In this document: piece after piece, positions 15,214-23,759 of the stretch
Layout: each line of letters opens with the position of its first letter
How positions within the stretch are numbered: position 1 is the stretch's first letter
NCBI GenBank assembly: GCA_017399305.1
Contig: JAFQDK010000004.1
Location: 1 to 53,361, forward strand
Direction: 5' to 3'
Source: Clostridia bacterium
GTDB lineage: Bacteria; Bacillota; Clostridia; Oscillospirales; CAG-272
DNA length: 53,361 nucleotides
Program-made: the position numbers and the translations under genes
Notes under the pieces: generated by a model
What the model was told of the DNA's origin: nothing
Databases searched by the model: none
The model's input: only the letters and a program-made list of their open reading frames with translations

Positions 15214-17355
15214 TCACGCCCTGCGTTGCTGTGCGCGAAGACGGCGAAGCAATGCCGACTTTTCAAGGTCAGTATGCTTGCTCTGATAGTGGATCTTGAA
15301 TGAATACTTCTCGTCGCCGATCTCCTCAACGCCGACAATATTCATCTCGAGCAGCACATTGATTATAAAGCGGAGCTTTATGTAGCCTATGTTCTGCAGA
15401 GGTTCTTCGCGAAGCAGCATTTCACGCACAGTGAAAACATCCTCGCCAAAACGTGCACGACGGCGGATAAAATTATATACCGTGCCGAAATCATCGCGGT
15501 TGGGAATAACATCCTCACCGGCTGAAATTGCGCCGCCCTGCCATATCTCATCATAGCGCGCGCGAAGCATTTCATACTTCTTTGCCTCGCTGTCGCAAAT
15601 GCGGATATCGCGCACAATGAGCTGTGCTGTGCGCTGACCGCCAAACTCGTTAATATCCATTGTTGCAAACACATCTACTGTGTCGCCAGTGTAAACCTCA
15701 GCATCCTTGGGAGAACGTGAGAAATACATTGCGGTGAGCGCCGGCATTCCACTTCTGGCAAGCAGAATCTTTGTATGCTTACCAAAGCTGATAGACTGCA
15801 CATCCGTAACGATCATATTGCGCAGAATAAATGATGGAACGGGATTTGAAACACCGTAAGGCTCAAGAATACGAAGCTCATCGGCGTTTTCGATATTCAC
15901 CTCATCACAGCCAATCTCAAAATCGGCATCGAGAGTAGGCACAAGATCCTCATGTGAGAAATTATCTCTTGCATACGCATTTATCTTTTCACGGAAAGCA
16001 TCTATGTTCTCGCGGCGAACGCTGAGTCCTGCGGCAAGCTCATGGCCGCCGTATTTTTCAAGCAAATCGCCGCAATGCACAAGTGCGTCAACAAGGTTCA
16101 GTCCCTTTACACTGCGTCCGCTGCCCTTGCCGATATCGACATTACCATCGCTCTGTGCGCCGTCGAACGAGATCAGAATTGACGGGAGCCCGTATTTCTC
16201 GGTGATGCGCGATGCAACTATACCGATAACACCGTGATGCCAGCTATCGGCTTCAAGCACGATAACGGGATTGTTTTCAAAATCATGGCTGGCTTCGATT
16301 TTTGCATACGCTTCAAGCGCGATGCGGTTCTCCTCGCTCTGGCGTTCACGGTTTATATCGCAAAGACGCGCCGCAAGCTCATCTGCCTTGTCGCGCGACG
16401 ATGTAAGAAACAACTCTACCGCAAGGCTTGCCGAGCTGATACGTCCTGCCGCATTGATTCTTGGGGCGAGGGTATATCCGATAAAGCCCGATGTAACCTT
16501 GGGCGCACGTGTACTTCTTGAACCGTCAGGCTTTCTTGCAACAGCCTCGCAAAGTGCAGTGAGACCCATGCGCTCGCCTTTTTCTATCTTGTGAAGACCA
16601 TATGCAACAATAAGGCGGTTCTCGTCTTTTATCGGCATAACGTCTGCAATGGTGCCTATTGCAACAAGGTCTGCATATTCCTCGCAGACGTGGCGGACAG
16701 CCTCCTGCTCGGATATGTTCATATAATTTGCCTCAAATGCGCAAAGCAGTTTGAACACAACGCCGACGCCTGCAAGCTCCTTGAAAGGATAGTCGCAGTC
16801 GGGGCGGCGCGGATTGACAACAGCAGCCGCATTCGGCAGGTCGCCATGACATTCGTGATGGTCGGTGACAACGATATCAATGCCGCGTGAAAGCGCATGG
16901 TCAACCTCTGCGTTGGCGGTGATGCCGGTATCAACAGTCACAATGAGGTTTGCCCCCTCGTCAATGAGGTGGTCGAGTGAGCCTTCGCTCATTCCGTATC
17001 CCTCTCCCATACGGTTGGGGATGTAATAACCGACATCCGCACCTTTTGCCGCAAGGTAAAGATACAGAATGGTAACCGATGTAACTCCGTCCACGTCATA
17101 GTCACCGTAAATTACAATGCGCTCTTTTTTATCAAGCGCCTCTTTTATACGTGCCACTGCTTTGTCCATGTCACGAAGTCGCATGGGCGAGTGCAATAGC
17201 TCCTCCTCCATATGGAGGAATCTCTCTGCCGCTTCCTTGGTGGTATAGCCGCGATTGCTGAGCAATCCTGCGGCAAGCGTACCTATGCCAAGGGCGAGTG
17301 CCAGCTCCTCGGTGGCGGAATTTCGCTCACCGAGAACATTCCATTTCTTTTGCAT
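15214..17355 (-). CDS. recJ: Single-stranded-DNA-specific exonuclease RecJ
   Basis: 5'-3' ssDNA exonuclease of the DHH superfamily used in recombination and repair. The 713 residues include the DHH motifs YGDYDVDGVTS (about 83-93), VTVDTGI (about 137), VTDHHECHGDLP (about 161-172) and the DHHA1 motif GGHELAAGLS (near 420), followed by an OB-fold region. An extra C-terminal stretch of about 130 residues (from about 580) is common in Firmicute RecJ. GGAG lies 10 bases before the ATG. It sits between the flavoprotein gene and relA, an arrangement frequent in Clostridia. Confidence 0.95.
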   Translation of the reverse strand: MQKKWNVLGERNSATEELALALGIGTLAAGLLSNRGYTTKEAAERFLHMEEELLHSPMRLRDMDKAVARIKEALDKKERIVIYGDYDVDGVTSVTILYLYLAAKGADVGYYIPNRMGEGYGMSEGSLDHLIDEGANLIVTVDTGITANAEVDHALSRGIDIVVTDHHECHGDLPNAAAVVNPRRPDCDYPFKELAGVGVVFKLLCAFEANYMNISEQEAVRHVCEEYADLVAIGTIADVMPIKDENRLIVAYGLHKIEKGERMGLTALCEAVARKPDGSRSTRAPKVTSGFIGYTLAPRINAAGRISSASLAVELFLTSSRDKADELAARLCDINRERQSEENRIALEAYAKIEASHDFENNPVIVLEADSWHHGVIGIVASRITEKYGLPSILISFDGAQSDGNVDIGKGSGRSVKGLNLVDALVHCGDLLEKYGGHELAAGLSVRRENIDAFREKINAYARDNFSHEDLVPTLDADFEIGCDEVNIENADELRILEPYGVSNPVPSFILRNMIVTDVQSISFGKHTKILLARSGMPALTAMYFSRSPKDAEVYTGDTVDVFATMDINEFGGQRTAQLIVRDIRICDSEAKKYEMLRARYDEIWQGGAISAGEDVIPNRDDFGTVYNFIRRRARFGEDVFTVREMLLREEPLQNIGYIKLRFIINVLLEMNIVGVEEIGDEKYSFKIHYQSKHTDLEKSALLRRLRAQQRRA

Positions 17356-17430
17356 TTTGATATATCTCCAATTTTTAATAATAAACGTAAGTTAGCGGTA
17401 CTGATGCAACCGCTGACGCAAAATGAATTC

Positions 17431-17462
17431 GGGCGGGAAAGCTTTTGAAGCTTTCCCCGTTC
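17431..17462 (-). terminator. Hairpin between the flavoprotein gene and recJ
   Basis: A perfect 10-bp stem GGGAAAGCTT / AAGCTTTCCC with a 3-base loop, starting 2 bases after the stop codon of the 17464-19050 gene. Minus-strand sequence after the stem is GCCCG, with no U-run, so it may be a transcript-stability element or weak attenuator instead of a strong terminator. No other signal is seen in this 108-bp gap. Confidence 0.4.
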
Positions 17463-17463
17463 C

Positions 17464-19050
17464 CTAATCCAAAGGTCTGTATCTTGAAATGATTTTTTCG
17501 GCGATTTTAATGCCGTCCACTGCGGCTGATGTAATGCCGCCTGCATATCCTGCTCCCTCGCCGCCGGGGTAAATATCGCTCTCGCCTATCATGGTAAAAT
17601 TGTCCTCCCTGAGTATGCGGAGCGGTGCGCTGGTGCGCGTTTCAAGACCCGAAAGCATTGCGCTTGGTGAGTCAAATCCTCTGATTTTTCTGCCAAAATC
17701 CATAAGCCCTGCCGAAAGTGTTTCTGTAAGATGCTCCGGCAAAAGCTCGGTAAGGTCGGCCTCTCTGACTTTGCCGCCCATATATGTCGGCTCTACTTTA
17801 CCGTATTCCTCGGATGTACCGAGAAATTTTCCGACACTCATCACAGGCGCGCTGTAATCTCCGCCGCCTGCAGTAAATGCCGCGCGCTCCAACTTTCGCT
17901 GGAACTCTATTGCATCGCGCGGAGTAGCTCCGTAATCGTTTTTAAAGACGGAAACACATACCGCACTGTTTGAATTGCGCCCGTTTCGCGCATAGCGGCT
18001 CATGCCGTTGACGCAAAGTCCGCCGCGCTCTGATGCGCCCGAAACAACCTCGCCGCCGGGGCACATACAAAATGTATACACGCCACGCACCTTGGTATTG
18101 TATGAAAGGTTGTACTCGCCGTACGGCAAAGCCTTATGCCCTGCAAAACTGCCGTACAATGCGCGGTCTATATCCTCCTTGAGGTGCTCTATACGGAATC
18201 CGACCGAGAAATCCTTCGCCTCAATATCAGTACCGCGACCGATAAGCATTTCATAAGTATCACGCGCGCTGTGACCGATTGCAAGCACTGTTGATGATGC
18301 GGCAATGTCGCCTGCGGTGGTATGCAAGGTGCGGATACCGCCACGCACAGCGCCAAAACCGAGAAAAGATGTGTTATACATTATCTCACCGCCAAGCGAC
18401 ACAATGCGCTTTGCGGCATTTGCCACAACATCGCGGAGGATATCCGTACCGATGTGAGGCTTTGCCATGGTTAAAATGGCTTTCGGTGCGCCCATTTCAC
18501 AAAGCTTGGAAAGCACAAAGGCGCACCGATTGTCTGTTATTCTTGTCACAAGCTTGCCGTCAGAAAAAGTTCCTGCACCGCCTGCGCCAAACTGGATGTT
18601 GCAGTTTTCGTCAAGCACGCCGTTACTGTAGAACTTATCTACCGCGCGAACACGGCTTTCAACATCGCCGCCGCGCTCGATAAGCAACGGACGGTATCCG
18701 TTCTCTGCCAGAAGCAACGCTGCAAACAACCCGCAAGGTCCCATACCGATGACAACGGGGCGCGCCGCCATCTTTTCGCTGCCGCGCACGATCTCAAGCG
18801 TGTCGGATGCCGCCTTTTGCAACGCAAGTTTTTGCTCAACCTCGCGTTTGAGCGTGCCTTCAGCAGAAAAACGAACCGCATATACAAGCTTTATTTCTCT
18901 TTTGTCGCGGGCATCTACACTTCGGCGATATAGCGAAAGCCGCTTGGCACGCACACCTGCACGCCTTAGCTTTTTAGCCGCTGTCGCCACAGCCTCATCG
19001 GCAGAGGAGTCAAGCGGAAGCGAAATGCCGCTGATTATATATTCCGTCAT
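17464..19050 (-). CDS. FAD-dependent dehydrogenase, uncharacterised COG2509 family
   Basis: A 528-residue flavoprotein. An N-terminal region of about 95 residues precedes the Rossmann dinucleotide-binding motif VVIGMGPCGLFAA (about 98-110) and the ERGGDVESRVRAVD segment; NIQFGAGGAGTFSDGKL (about 152-168) is diagnostic of COG2509, as are MCPGGEVVSGASE and the C-terminal YPGGEGAGYAGGI FAD-binding motif. Members are widespread in Firmicutes with no assigned reaction. The start overlaps the cdaR stop by 4 bases (ATGA). The coupling with cdaR is conserved in related Clostridia as far as I recall. It is probably transcribed from the cdaA promoter. Confidence 0.88.
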   Translation of the reverse strand: MTEYIISGISLPLDSSADEAVATAAKKLRRAGVRAKRLSLYRRSVDARDKREIKLVYAVRFSAEGTLKREVEQKLALQKAASDTLEIVRGSEKMAARPVVIGMGPCGLFAALLLAENGYRPLLIERGGDVESRVRAVDKFYSNGVLDENCNIQFGAGGAGTFSDGKLVTRITDNRCAFVLSKLCEMGAPKAILTMAKPHIGTDILRDVVANAAKRIVSLGGEIMYNTSFLGFGAVRGGIRTLHTTAGDIAASSTVLAIGHSARDTYEMLIGRGTDIEAKDFSVGFRIEHLKEDIDRALYGSFAGHKALPYGEYNLSYNTKVRGVYTFCMCPGGEVVSGASERGGLCVNGMSRYARNGRNSNSAVCVSVFKNDYGATPRDAIEFQRKLERAAFTAGGGDYSAPVMSVGKFLGTSEEYGKVEPTYMGGKVREADLTELLPEHLTETLSAGLMDFGRKIRGFDSPSAMLSGLETRTSAPLRILREDNFTMIGESDIYPGGEGAGYAGGITSAAVDGIKIAEKIISRYRPLD

Positions 19051-20285
19051 TCTTCGATTATCTCAACAGTGGCAAAATACTCACCGAGGACATACACCGA
19101 ATTGCCGTATTTCGACGGTACACCCACCGTAAGCGGTACCATGCCGTTCTGAATATCGGCAAGATTGCCCTCAAGCACAAACTCTTCGGGAGCAATATCA
19201 AGCGAATATCCGATCGTCGAGCGAAGTGCAACATCAATACTTTCGCTCACAAGAGTGTATTCTACATCATTGGGGTTTGCCAGAACTATGTTTGAAATGC
19301 CGATAACCTTTTTGACAGTGTTTCTGTGGCGCACAGTCACCTTAACGGTTTCAATGTTATTGACATTTTCAAGTCCGCTTGGGAGCGTAACATCAAGAGT
19401 GACTGTGTCAGAATTCACAAGTGACGTTTCATCAATGATGGCAACCTCGATAGACTCCATGCCCTCAAGCGATTTACCACCGACAACCTTGGTTCTGAGC
19501 AGAATTGTACTTGGCGATACGCTGATAAACGCATTTGTATCTGTGAAATAGCCGTTGAGCGAAGCAATCTTTATCGGTATCTCACGCTCGTCGTAGATCG
19601 GGATATCCACATCAACCTCGCTTGGGGTGAGATCGAGATACGGGCTGTCAATAACCGTGCCGGACTTTGTACATGCAACAAGCTCTACTGCGCTTGCAGT
19701 AATGCTTGATGTCACCTCTTCATCGAAAGCGGGGCGTGCCTCAACGTGCGAAACAGAATCAATTACAGACGCAGGGCCCTTGATAGTTACTTTAGACACC
19801 GTAGGCACAGGCTCACCGCGGACAAGTGTTGTAGTATAGCGCGGCTTTACAAGCACATCTACTTCTTTTTCTGTAACCTGCTGTACCTGAACAGTGACAC
19901 GCTTTGGATAATAGCTTTTTACCGTAACACCCTCGGGCACCTCAGGATTTATGGCGAGGGCATATTCCCCCGGCTCTGTTATTGAACTGACATCAACTAT
20001 CGCCGCCACATCACTCATTGTATAAGAAGATATGTCACCTCTGCGGCCTGTAATGACAATTTCAACAGGAGTAGTAGCATCGCCATAAATGGTCAGCCCG
20101 CGCTCGGTGAGCACAGCGGTATTGGTGATACTTGCCATTACGCCGTCAAAGCTCTTTTCAAAATCAGGCGTGTCGTTGTAAATCACATAAAGCCAGATGA
20201 CGATAGCGAGCAGAACGCAGATTATGCGCGGGACAAGGTCTGTAGCGCTGAGTCTGCCTTTAACGGTTTCTTTATTCTTTGCCAC
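19047..20285 (-). CDS. cdaR: YbbR-domain protein CdaR, regulator of diadenylate cyclase
   Basis: Membrane-anchored extracytoplasmic protein that in Bacillus and Listeria binds CdaA and tunes c-di-AMP synthesis. The 412-residue product has one N-terminal transmembrane helix (ICVLLAIVIWLYVIY, about 22-36) and four YbbR-type beta repeats, seen as recurring GDxTTPVEIVITG, YPKRVTVQV and SPSTILLRT stretches. A GTG start at 20285 is preferred: it overlaps the cdaA stop by 14 bases and has a purine-rich GGGGGA upstream, while the ATG at 20363 lies deep in cdaA with no ribosome site. Confidence 0.88.
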   Translation of the reverse strand: MAKNKETVKGRLSATDLVPRIICVLLAIVIWLYVIYNDTPDFEKSFDGVMASITNTAVLTERGLTIYGDATTPVEIVITGRRGDISSYTMSDVAAIVDVSSITEPGEYALAINPEVPEGVTVKSYYPKRVTVQVQQVTEKEVDVLVKPRYTTTLVRGEPVPTVSKVTIKGPASVIDSVSHVEARPAFDEEVTSSITASAVELVACTKSGTVIDSPYLDLTPSEVDVDIPIYDEREIPIKIASLNGYFTDTNAFISVSPSTILLRTKVVGGKSLEGMESIEVAIIDETSLVNSDTVTLDVTLPSGLENVNNIETVKVTVRHRNTVKKVIGISNIVLANPNDVEYTLVSESIDVALRSTIGYSLDIAPEEFVLEGNLADIQNGMVPLTVGVPSKYGNSVYVLGEYFATVEIIEE

Positions 20286-21147
20286 TTTCCGCGTCCCCCT
20301 CTGCCTTATTTTTGTTTTTTCTGAGCTTTCGTTTTGAAGCTTGAATATCGCCGAGCAGTTCATCTGTCAGCGCCTTGCGAAGCGTTGAATAATTCTGTCC
20401 GCCGATAAGCTCCCCGCCAATCGCAAGAGATATCTCTCCTGTTTCCTCGGATACGATTACTACAATAGCGTCGCTGACCTCACTGACACCGACGCCCGCG
20501 CGATGACGCGTTCCTTTATCCTTACTGATACGAGAATTCTGCGTCAGGGGAAGAAAGCATCCGGCAGCAGCGATACGATAATCAGCCACGATAACGGCAC
20601 CGTCATGCAAAGATGCCTTGTTGAAGAAAATGTTTTTGATAAGGCTCTGTGAAACGACAGCATCTATCTGAACGCCTGTTTTCATAATATCACCAAGAGG
20701 TGTAGAGCGCTCAATAACTATAAGCGCACCCGTGCGGTCACGCGACATATCGCCCGCCGCAATGCAGATATTTTCGATAACCGAAGTTCTCTCGGCTATC
20801 TCCTTGGACTCAGTCATATTTTTTATCGAGCGAAACGGGTCACCGCCCACTTTTTCAAGTGCGGCGCGAAGTTCGGGCTGAAAGAGAATGATGAGTGCAA
20901 GCAGACCGACCTGAAATATATTTTGCAAAAGAAAACTGATGGCGCGCATACCAAGCACAGTGGTGCCGGCATAAAACACAACCAGTATCGCAAGGCCGAC
21001 AGCAAGCTTTGACGCGCGGCGCTCACGCACGAAGCGATAGACATAAAACAGCGCGACAGAAAGAATGGCGATGTCGACAATATCGACAACAGACATAGCT
21101 GCAAACTGCGTGCCTATCCTTGTGAAAAAGTCTTTTAAAAAGTCCAT
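20272..21147 (-). CDS. cdaA: Diadenylate cyclase CdaA
   Basis: Makes c-di-AMP from two ATP at the membrane; the messenger controls potassium and osmolyte transport and cell-wall homeostasis. Three N-terminal transmembrane helices (about 20-85 of the product) precede the DAC domain with LHDGAVIV and GTRHRAGVG catalytic motifs (DGA and RHR both intact). The C-terminus is a charged lysine-rich tail. The start is uncertain: ATG at 21147 has no close ribosome site; a GGGAGG at 21169-21174 is 1 base from an in-frame GTG (21168) and about 10 bases from an in-frame TTG (21159). The protein from ATG is 291 residues. Promoter at 21224-21252. Confidence 0.94.
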   Translation of the reverse strand: MDFLKDFFTRIGTQFAAMSVVDIVDIAILSVALFYVYRFVRERRASKLAVGLAILVVFYAGTTVLGMRAISFLLQNIFQVGLLALIILFQPELRAALEKVGGDPFRSIKNMTESKEIAERTSVIENICIAAGDMSRDRTGALIVIERSTPLGDIMKTGVQIDAVVSQSLIKNIFFNKASLHDGAVIVADYRIAAAGCFLPLTQNSRISKDKGTRHRAGVGVSEVSDAIVVIVSEETGEISLAIGGELIGGQNYSTLRKALTDELLGDIQASKRKLRKNKNKAEGDAESGKE

Positions 21148-21223
21148 TATCGTCTGCAAGGGATGCACCTCCCAAAAAAGTTCCTCACGCGCGCGAGGCG
21201 CGCGATATCTTTAGATAATTATT

Positions 21224-21252
21224 AGTATAACATATTATACACGCATGCACAA
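21224..21252 (-). promoter_or_regulatory. Promoter of the cdaA cluster
   Basis: Minus-strand TTGTGC (21247-21252), 17-bp spacer, TATACT (21224-21229) with an upstream TG (extended -10). The leader contains a CGCGCG/CGCGCG hairpin at about 21187-21204. It is divergent from the promoter at 21318-21349. Confidence 0.6.
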
Positions 21253-21340
21253 GATAATTTGCGCTTTTTTCACAAAATTCACACATACAAAAATTTAACA
21301 GAAAAATTTTCAAAAAATTGTAGCACAACAGTGAAATTCA

Positions 21341-21349
21341 TGATATACT
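21341..21349 (+). promoter_or_regulatory. Extended -10 promoter of the hydrolase-murF-ddl unit
   Basis: TGaTATACT, an extended -10 element, 35 bases before the GTG start. The best -35 candidate (TTGTAG, 21318-21323) is 20 bases away, too far for a standard pair. Confidence 0.5.
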
Positions 21350-21383
21350 GTAATTTGAATATCTATGCGAAGGAGACCTGACC

Positions 21384-22154
21384 GTGACAAAAAACATCGG
21401 CGGACGGACAATTGCATATTCAATACACGGTAGCGGTGAGGAGCTTTTTGTTATCTTTCACGGCTGGGGCTGCAACAAAGAAATGTTCAAGTCCATTGCC
21501 GAGCATCTTGCAAAGAAATACACAGTGGTCGTACCCGACCTGTGCGGATTTGGCGAAAGCCCCGAACCGCCGCACGCATTTTCAGTCAATGACTATGCAG
21601 AATTATTTATAAAATTTATAGATTCTTTCGGTTTTAAAAAAGTCTCTCTCATGGGTCACTCTTACGGCGGAAGAATGATAATAAAAATCTTTTCAAAAGG
21701 CGGTCTGCCGTTTGAAGTCAGCAAGGTATGCCTTGTTGATGCGGCGGGCATAAGGCCAAAAAAAAGTCTTGGGCAAAAGCTGTCGCTCCTTTGCTATAAA
21801 GGAGGCAGACGCGTTTTATCGCTTCCCCCTTTCAAAAAACTTTTCCCGAATGCTATTGAAAACTGGAGAAAAAAACGCGGCTCTGCAGACTTCAACAACG
21901 CAAGCGAAATAATGAAAAAAACTCTTGTTCTCGCAGTAAACGAAGATTTAACAGATTGTTTAAAAAATATAACTGCGCCCACACTGCTTTTCTGGGGTGA
22001 CAAGGATGATGCGACTCCGCTCTCCGATGCGAAAATAATGGAAAAGAAGATTCCAGATGCAGGGCTTGTGGTTCTGCAAGGCGGCTCACACTTCTCTTTC
22101 CTTGAAAACACACCATTCTTTCTGCGCGTAGCAGATTCATTCTTTGAGATCTGA
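21384..22154 (+). CDS. Alpha/beta hydrolase
   Basis: A 256-residue alpha/beta-hydrolase-fold protein. The oxyanion-hole motif is FHGWGCN (about 29-35), the nucleophile lies in GHSYGG (Ser93), the acid is in FWGDKDDATP (near 207), and the histidine is in GGSHFSFLE (His236), so the triad is complete. No signal peptide is seen. The start is GTG with AAGGAG 8 bases upstream. The substrate is unknown. It is 8 bp before the MurF-like gene, which suggests an envelope-precursor-related esterase, amidase or acyltransferase role; this is inferred from position only. Confidence 0.85.
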   Translation: MTKNIGGRTIAYSIHGSGEELFVIFHGWGCNKEMFKSIAEHLAKKYTVVVPDLCGFGESPEPPHAFSVNDYAELFIKFIDSFGFKKVSLMGHSYGGRMIIKIFSKGGLPFEVSKVCLVDAAGIRPKKSLGQKLSLLCYKGGRRVLSLPPFKKLFPNAIENWRKKRGSADFNNASEIMKKTLVLAVNEDLTDCLKNITAPTLLFWGDKDDATPLSDAKIMEKKIPDAGLVVLQGGSHFSFLENTPFFLRVADSFFEI

Positions 22155-22162
22155 GGTATACT

Positions 22163-23722
22163 ATGGTAATTTCTGCTCACATTTTAGCGCTTGTGTCGCT
22201 TGTGTTTTTCATCGTGCTCTGCGCGCGGTACTACACTCATATGTTTCAGCTCAACTCCTATACCGAAAAGGTACAGCTTAGCTGGATAGGTCAGAACTTT
22301 ATCCGCTATGTTCCTGCAATCATTGTAGGTGTTGCCGCATTTGTCTGCGGATTCTTTGAGGCGCGCGAGTATGTTTATGCATATCTCATCCTTGCGCTTG
22401 CCGCAATTCTGATGGCGCTGTGCTATCTCCCCAAGAAAGCAAAGAAACCCATCGTTTACACCGCCCGTGTAAAACGCCTGCTTGCCACTTTCGGCTTGCT
22501 TATAATTATCGTAGGCGCACTTGCGGTGCTTATGGGCGAAAGCGGAGAATTTCTGCTTCTCGGTGCGGCAGCGGCTCTCTCCCCACTTGCAATCATTCTC
22601 GCTAACATAATCAACGCGCCTATGGAAAAGGCGGTTCGCAACCACTATATCAAGGATGCTAAAAAGCTTCTCAAATCGCACAAGCGTCTTAAAATAATAG
22701 GCATCACAGGCTCGTTTGGCAAAACCAGCGTAAAGTATTATCTCACCGCACTTCTCGGTGCAAAATATAACGTGCTGATGACTCCCGAAAGCTACAACAC
22801 TCCAATGGGTGTTGTAAAGACTATCCGCGGCTCGCTCCGTGCGACGCACGACATCTTTGTATGCGAAATGGGCGCAAAATATGTCGGCGATATCAAGGAG
22901 CTTTGCGACATTGTAGAGCCACATCACGGCATGGTAACCTCTATTGGCGAACAGCATCTTGAAAGCTTTGGCTCGGTGCAGAATATTATCAATACAAAAT
23001 ACGAAATGGCAGACGGCATCCCTGCCGAGGGCAAGCTGTTTATCAATATTTCAAGCGAAACGGTTTACAAGAACCGTCCAAGCAGAAACGCAATCACCTA
23101 CGGTCTCACCCCTGAGGCTGACTACTTTGCAGATAACATCGCGGTTTCGGGTTCGGGTACAACATTTACCCTGCATCACGGTGACGAAAGCGAGGAATAT
23201 CGCACACGCCTTATCGGCGAAGCCAATGTTGTAAACATCGTCGGCGCGATTGCGGCGGCACATGATGCATACGGCATTTCGCTCTCCGAGCTGAGAAGCC
23301 CTGTCGCATCGCTCAAGAGCGTACCTCACCGCATGGAGCTTCTTGACCGCGGCGGCATGATAATCATTGACGATGCATTTAACTCAAACCCCGCAGGTGC
23401 GGCTGCCGCACTTCGCACTGTTGCCCTATTTGATGCAGTCAAAATCATCGTCACGCCCGGCATGATAGAGCTTGGCGAAAAATCCGATGAGCTTAACGCC
23501 GGACTCGGCGCAAACGCAGCCGCTGTATGCGACTATATCGTTGCAGTTGGCGAAAAGCAGGCAAAGCCCATTGTAAAAGGTGCAAAGGACGCAGGCTTTG
23601 ACGAGAGCAGAATACACGTTGCCAAGACATTCACAGCGGCAATGGAATTTGTAAACTCAATAAACGCCGGCGGCAAAAAGAAGGTCGTTCTTCTTGAAAA
23701 CGACCTCCCCGACAATTTCTGA
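22163..23722 (+). CDS. Membrane-anchored MurF-like Mur ligase
   Basis: ATP-dependent ligase of the MurF family; MurF adds D-Ala-D-Ala to UDP-MurNAc-tripeptide. The central domain has the P-loop GITGSFGKTSVK (Lys187), TPESYNTPMGVV, VCEMGAKYVGDI, the NTKYE lysine normally carbamylated, SIGEQHLESFGS, and DDAFNSNPAG in the C-terminal domain. The usual N-terminal UDP-binding domain is missing; residues 1-150 instead form about five transmembrane helices (near 4-20, 49-66, 70-90, 107-125, 128-148). Length is 519 against about 450 for ordinary MurF. ddl follows, supporting use of D-Ala-D-Ala. It could be the cell's MurF or a specialised ligase acting on a lipid-linked substrate. Confidence 0.85.
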   Translation: MVISAHILALVSLVFFIVLCARYYTHMFQLNSYTEKVQLSWIGQNFIRYVPAIIVGVAAFVCGFFEAREYVYAYLILALAAILMALCYLPKKAKKPIVYTARVKRLLATFGLLIIIVGALAVLMGESGEFLLLGAAAALSPLAIILANIINAPMEKAVRNHYIKDAKKLLKSHKRLKIIGITGSFGKTSVKYYLTALLGAKYNVLMTPESYNTPMGVVKTIRGSLRATHDIFVCEMGAKYVGDIKELCDIVEPHHGMVTSIGEQHLESFGSVQNIINTKYEMADGIPAEGKLFINISSETVYKNRPSRNAITYGLTPEADYFADNIAVSGSGTTFTLHHGDESEEYRTRLIGEANVVNIVGAIAAAHDAYGISLSELRSPVASLKSVPHRMELLDRGGMIIIDDAFNSNPAGAAAALRTVALFDAVKIIVTPGMIELGEKSDELNAGLGANAAAVCDYIVAVGEKQAKPIVKGAKDAGFDESRIHVAKTFTAAMEFVNSINAGGKKKVVLLENDLPDNF

Positions 23723-23759
23723 TTGCTCACTTCAAAATCCACTTGAGAGGTAAATATAT

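Noticed and set aside
22184-22957. 257-codon open frame on the minus strand inside the murF-like gene
   Set aside because: It is antisense to the membrane and P-loop domains of the MurF-like ligase and shows no recognisable motif; murF is plainly the coding strand.
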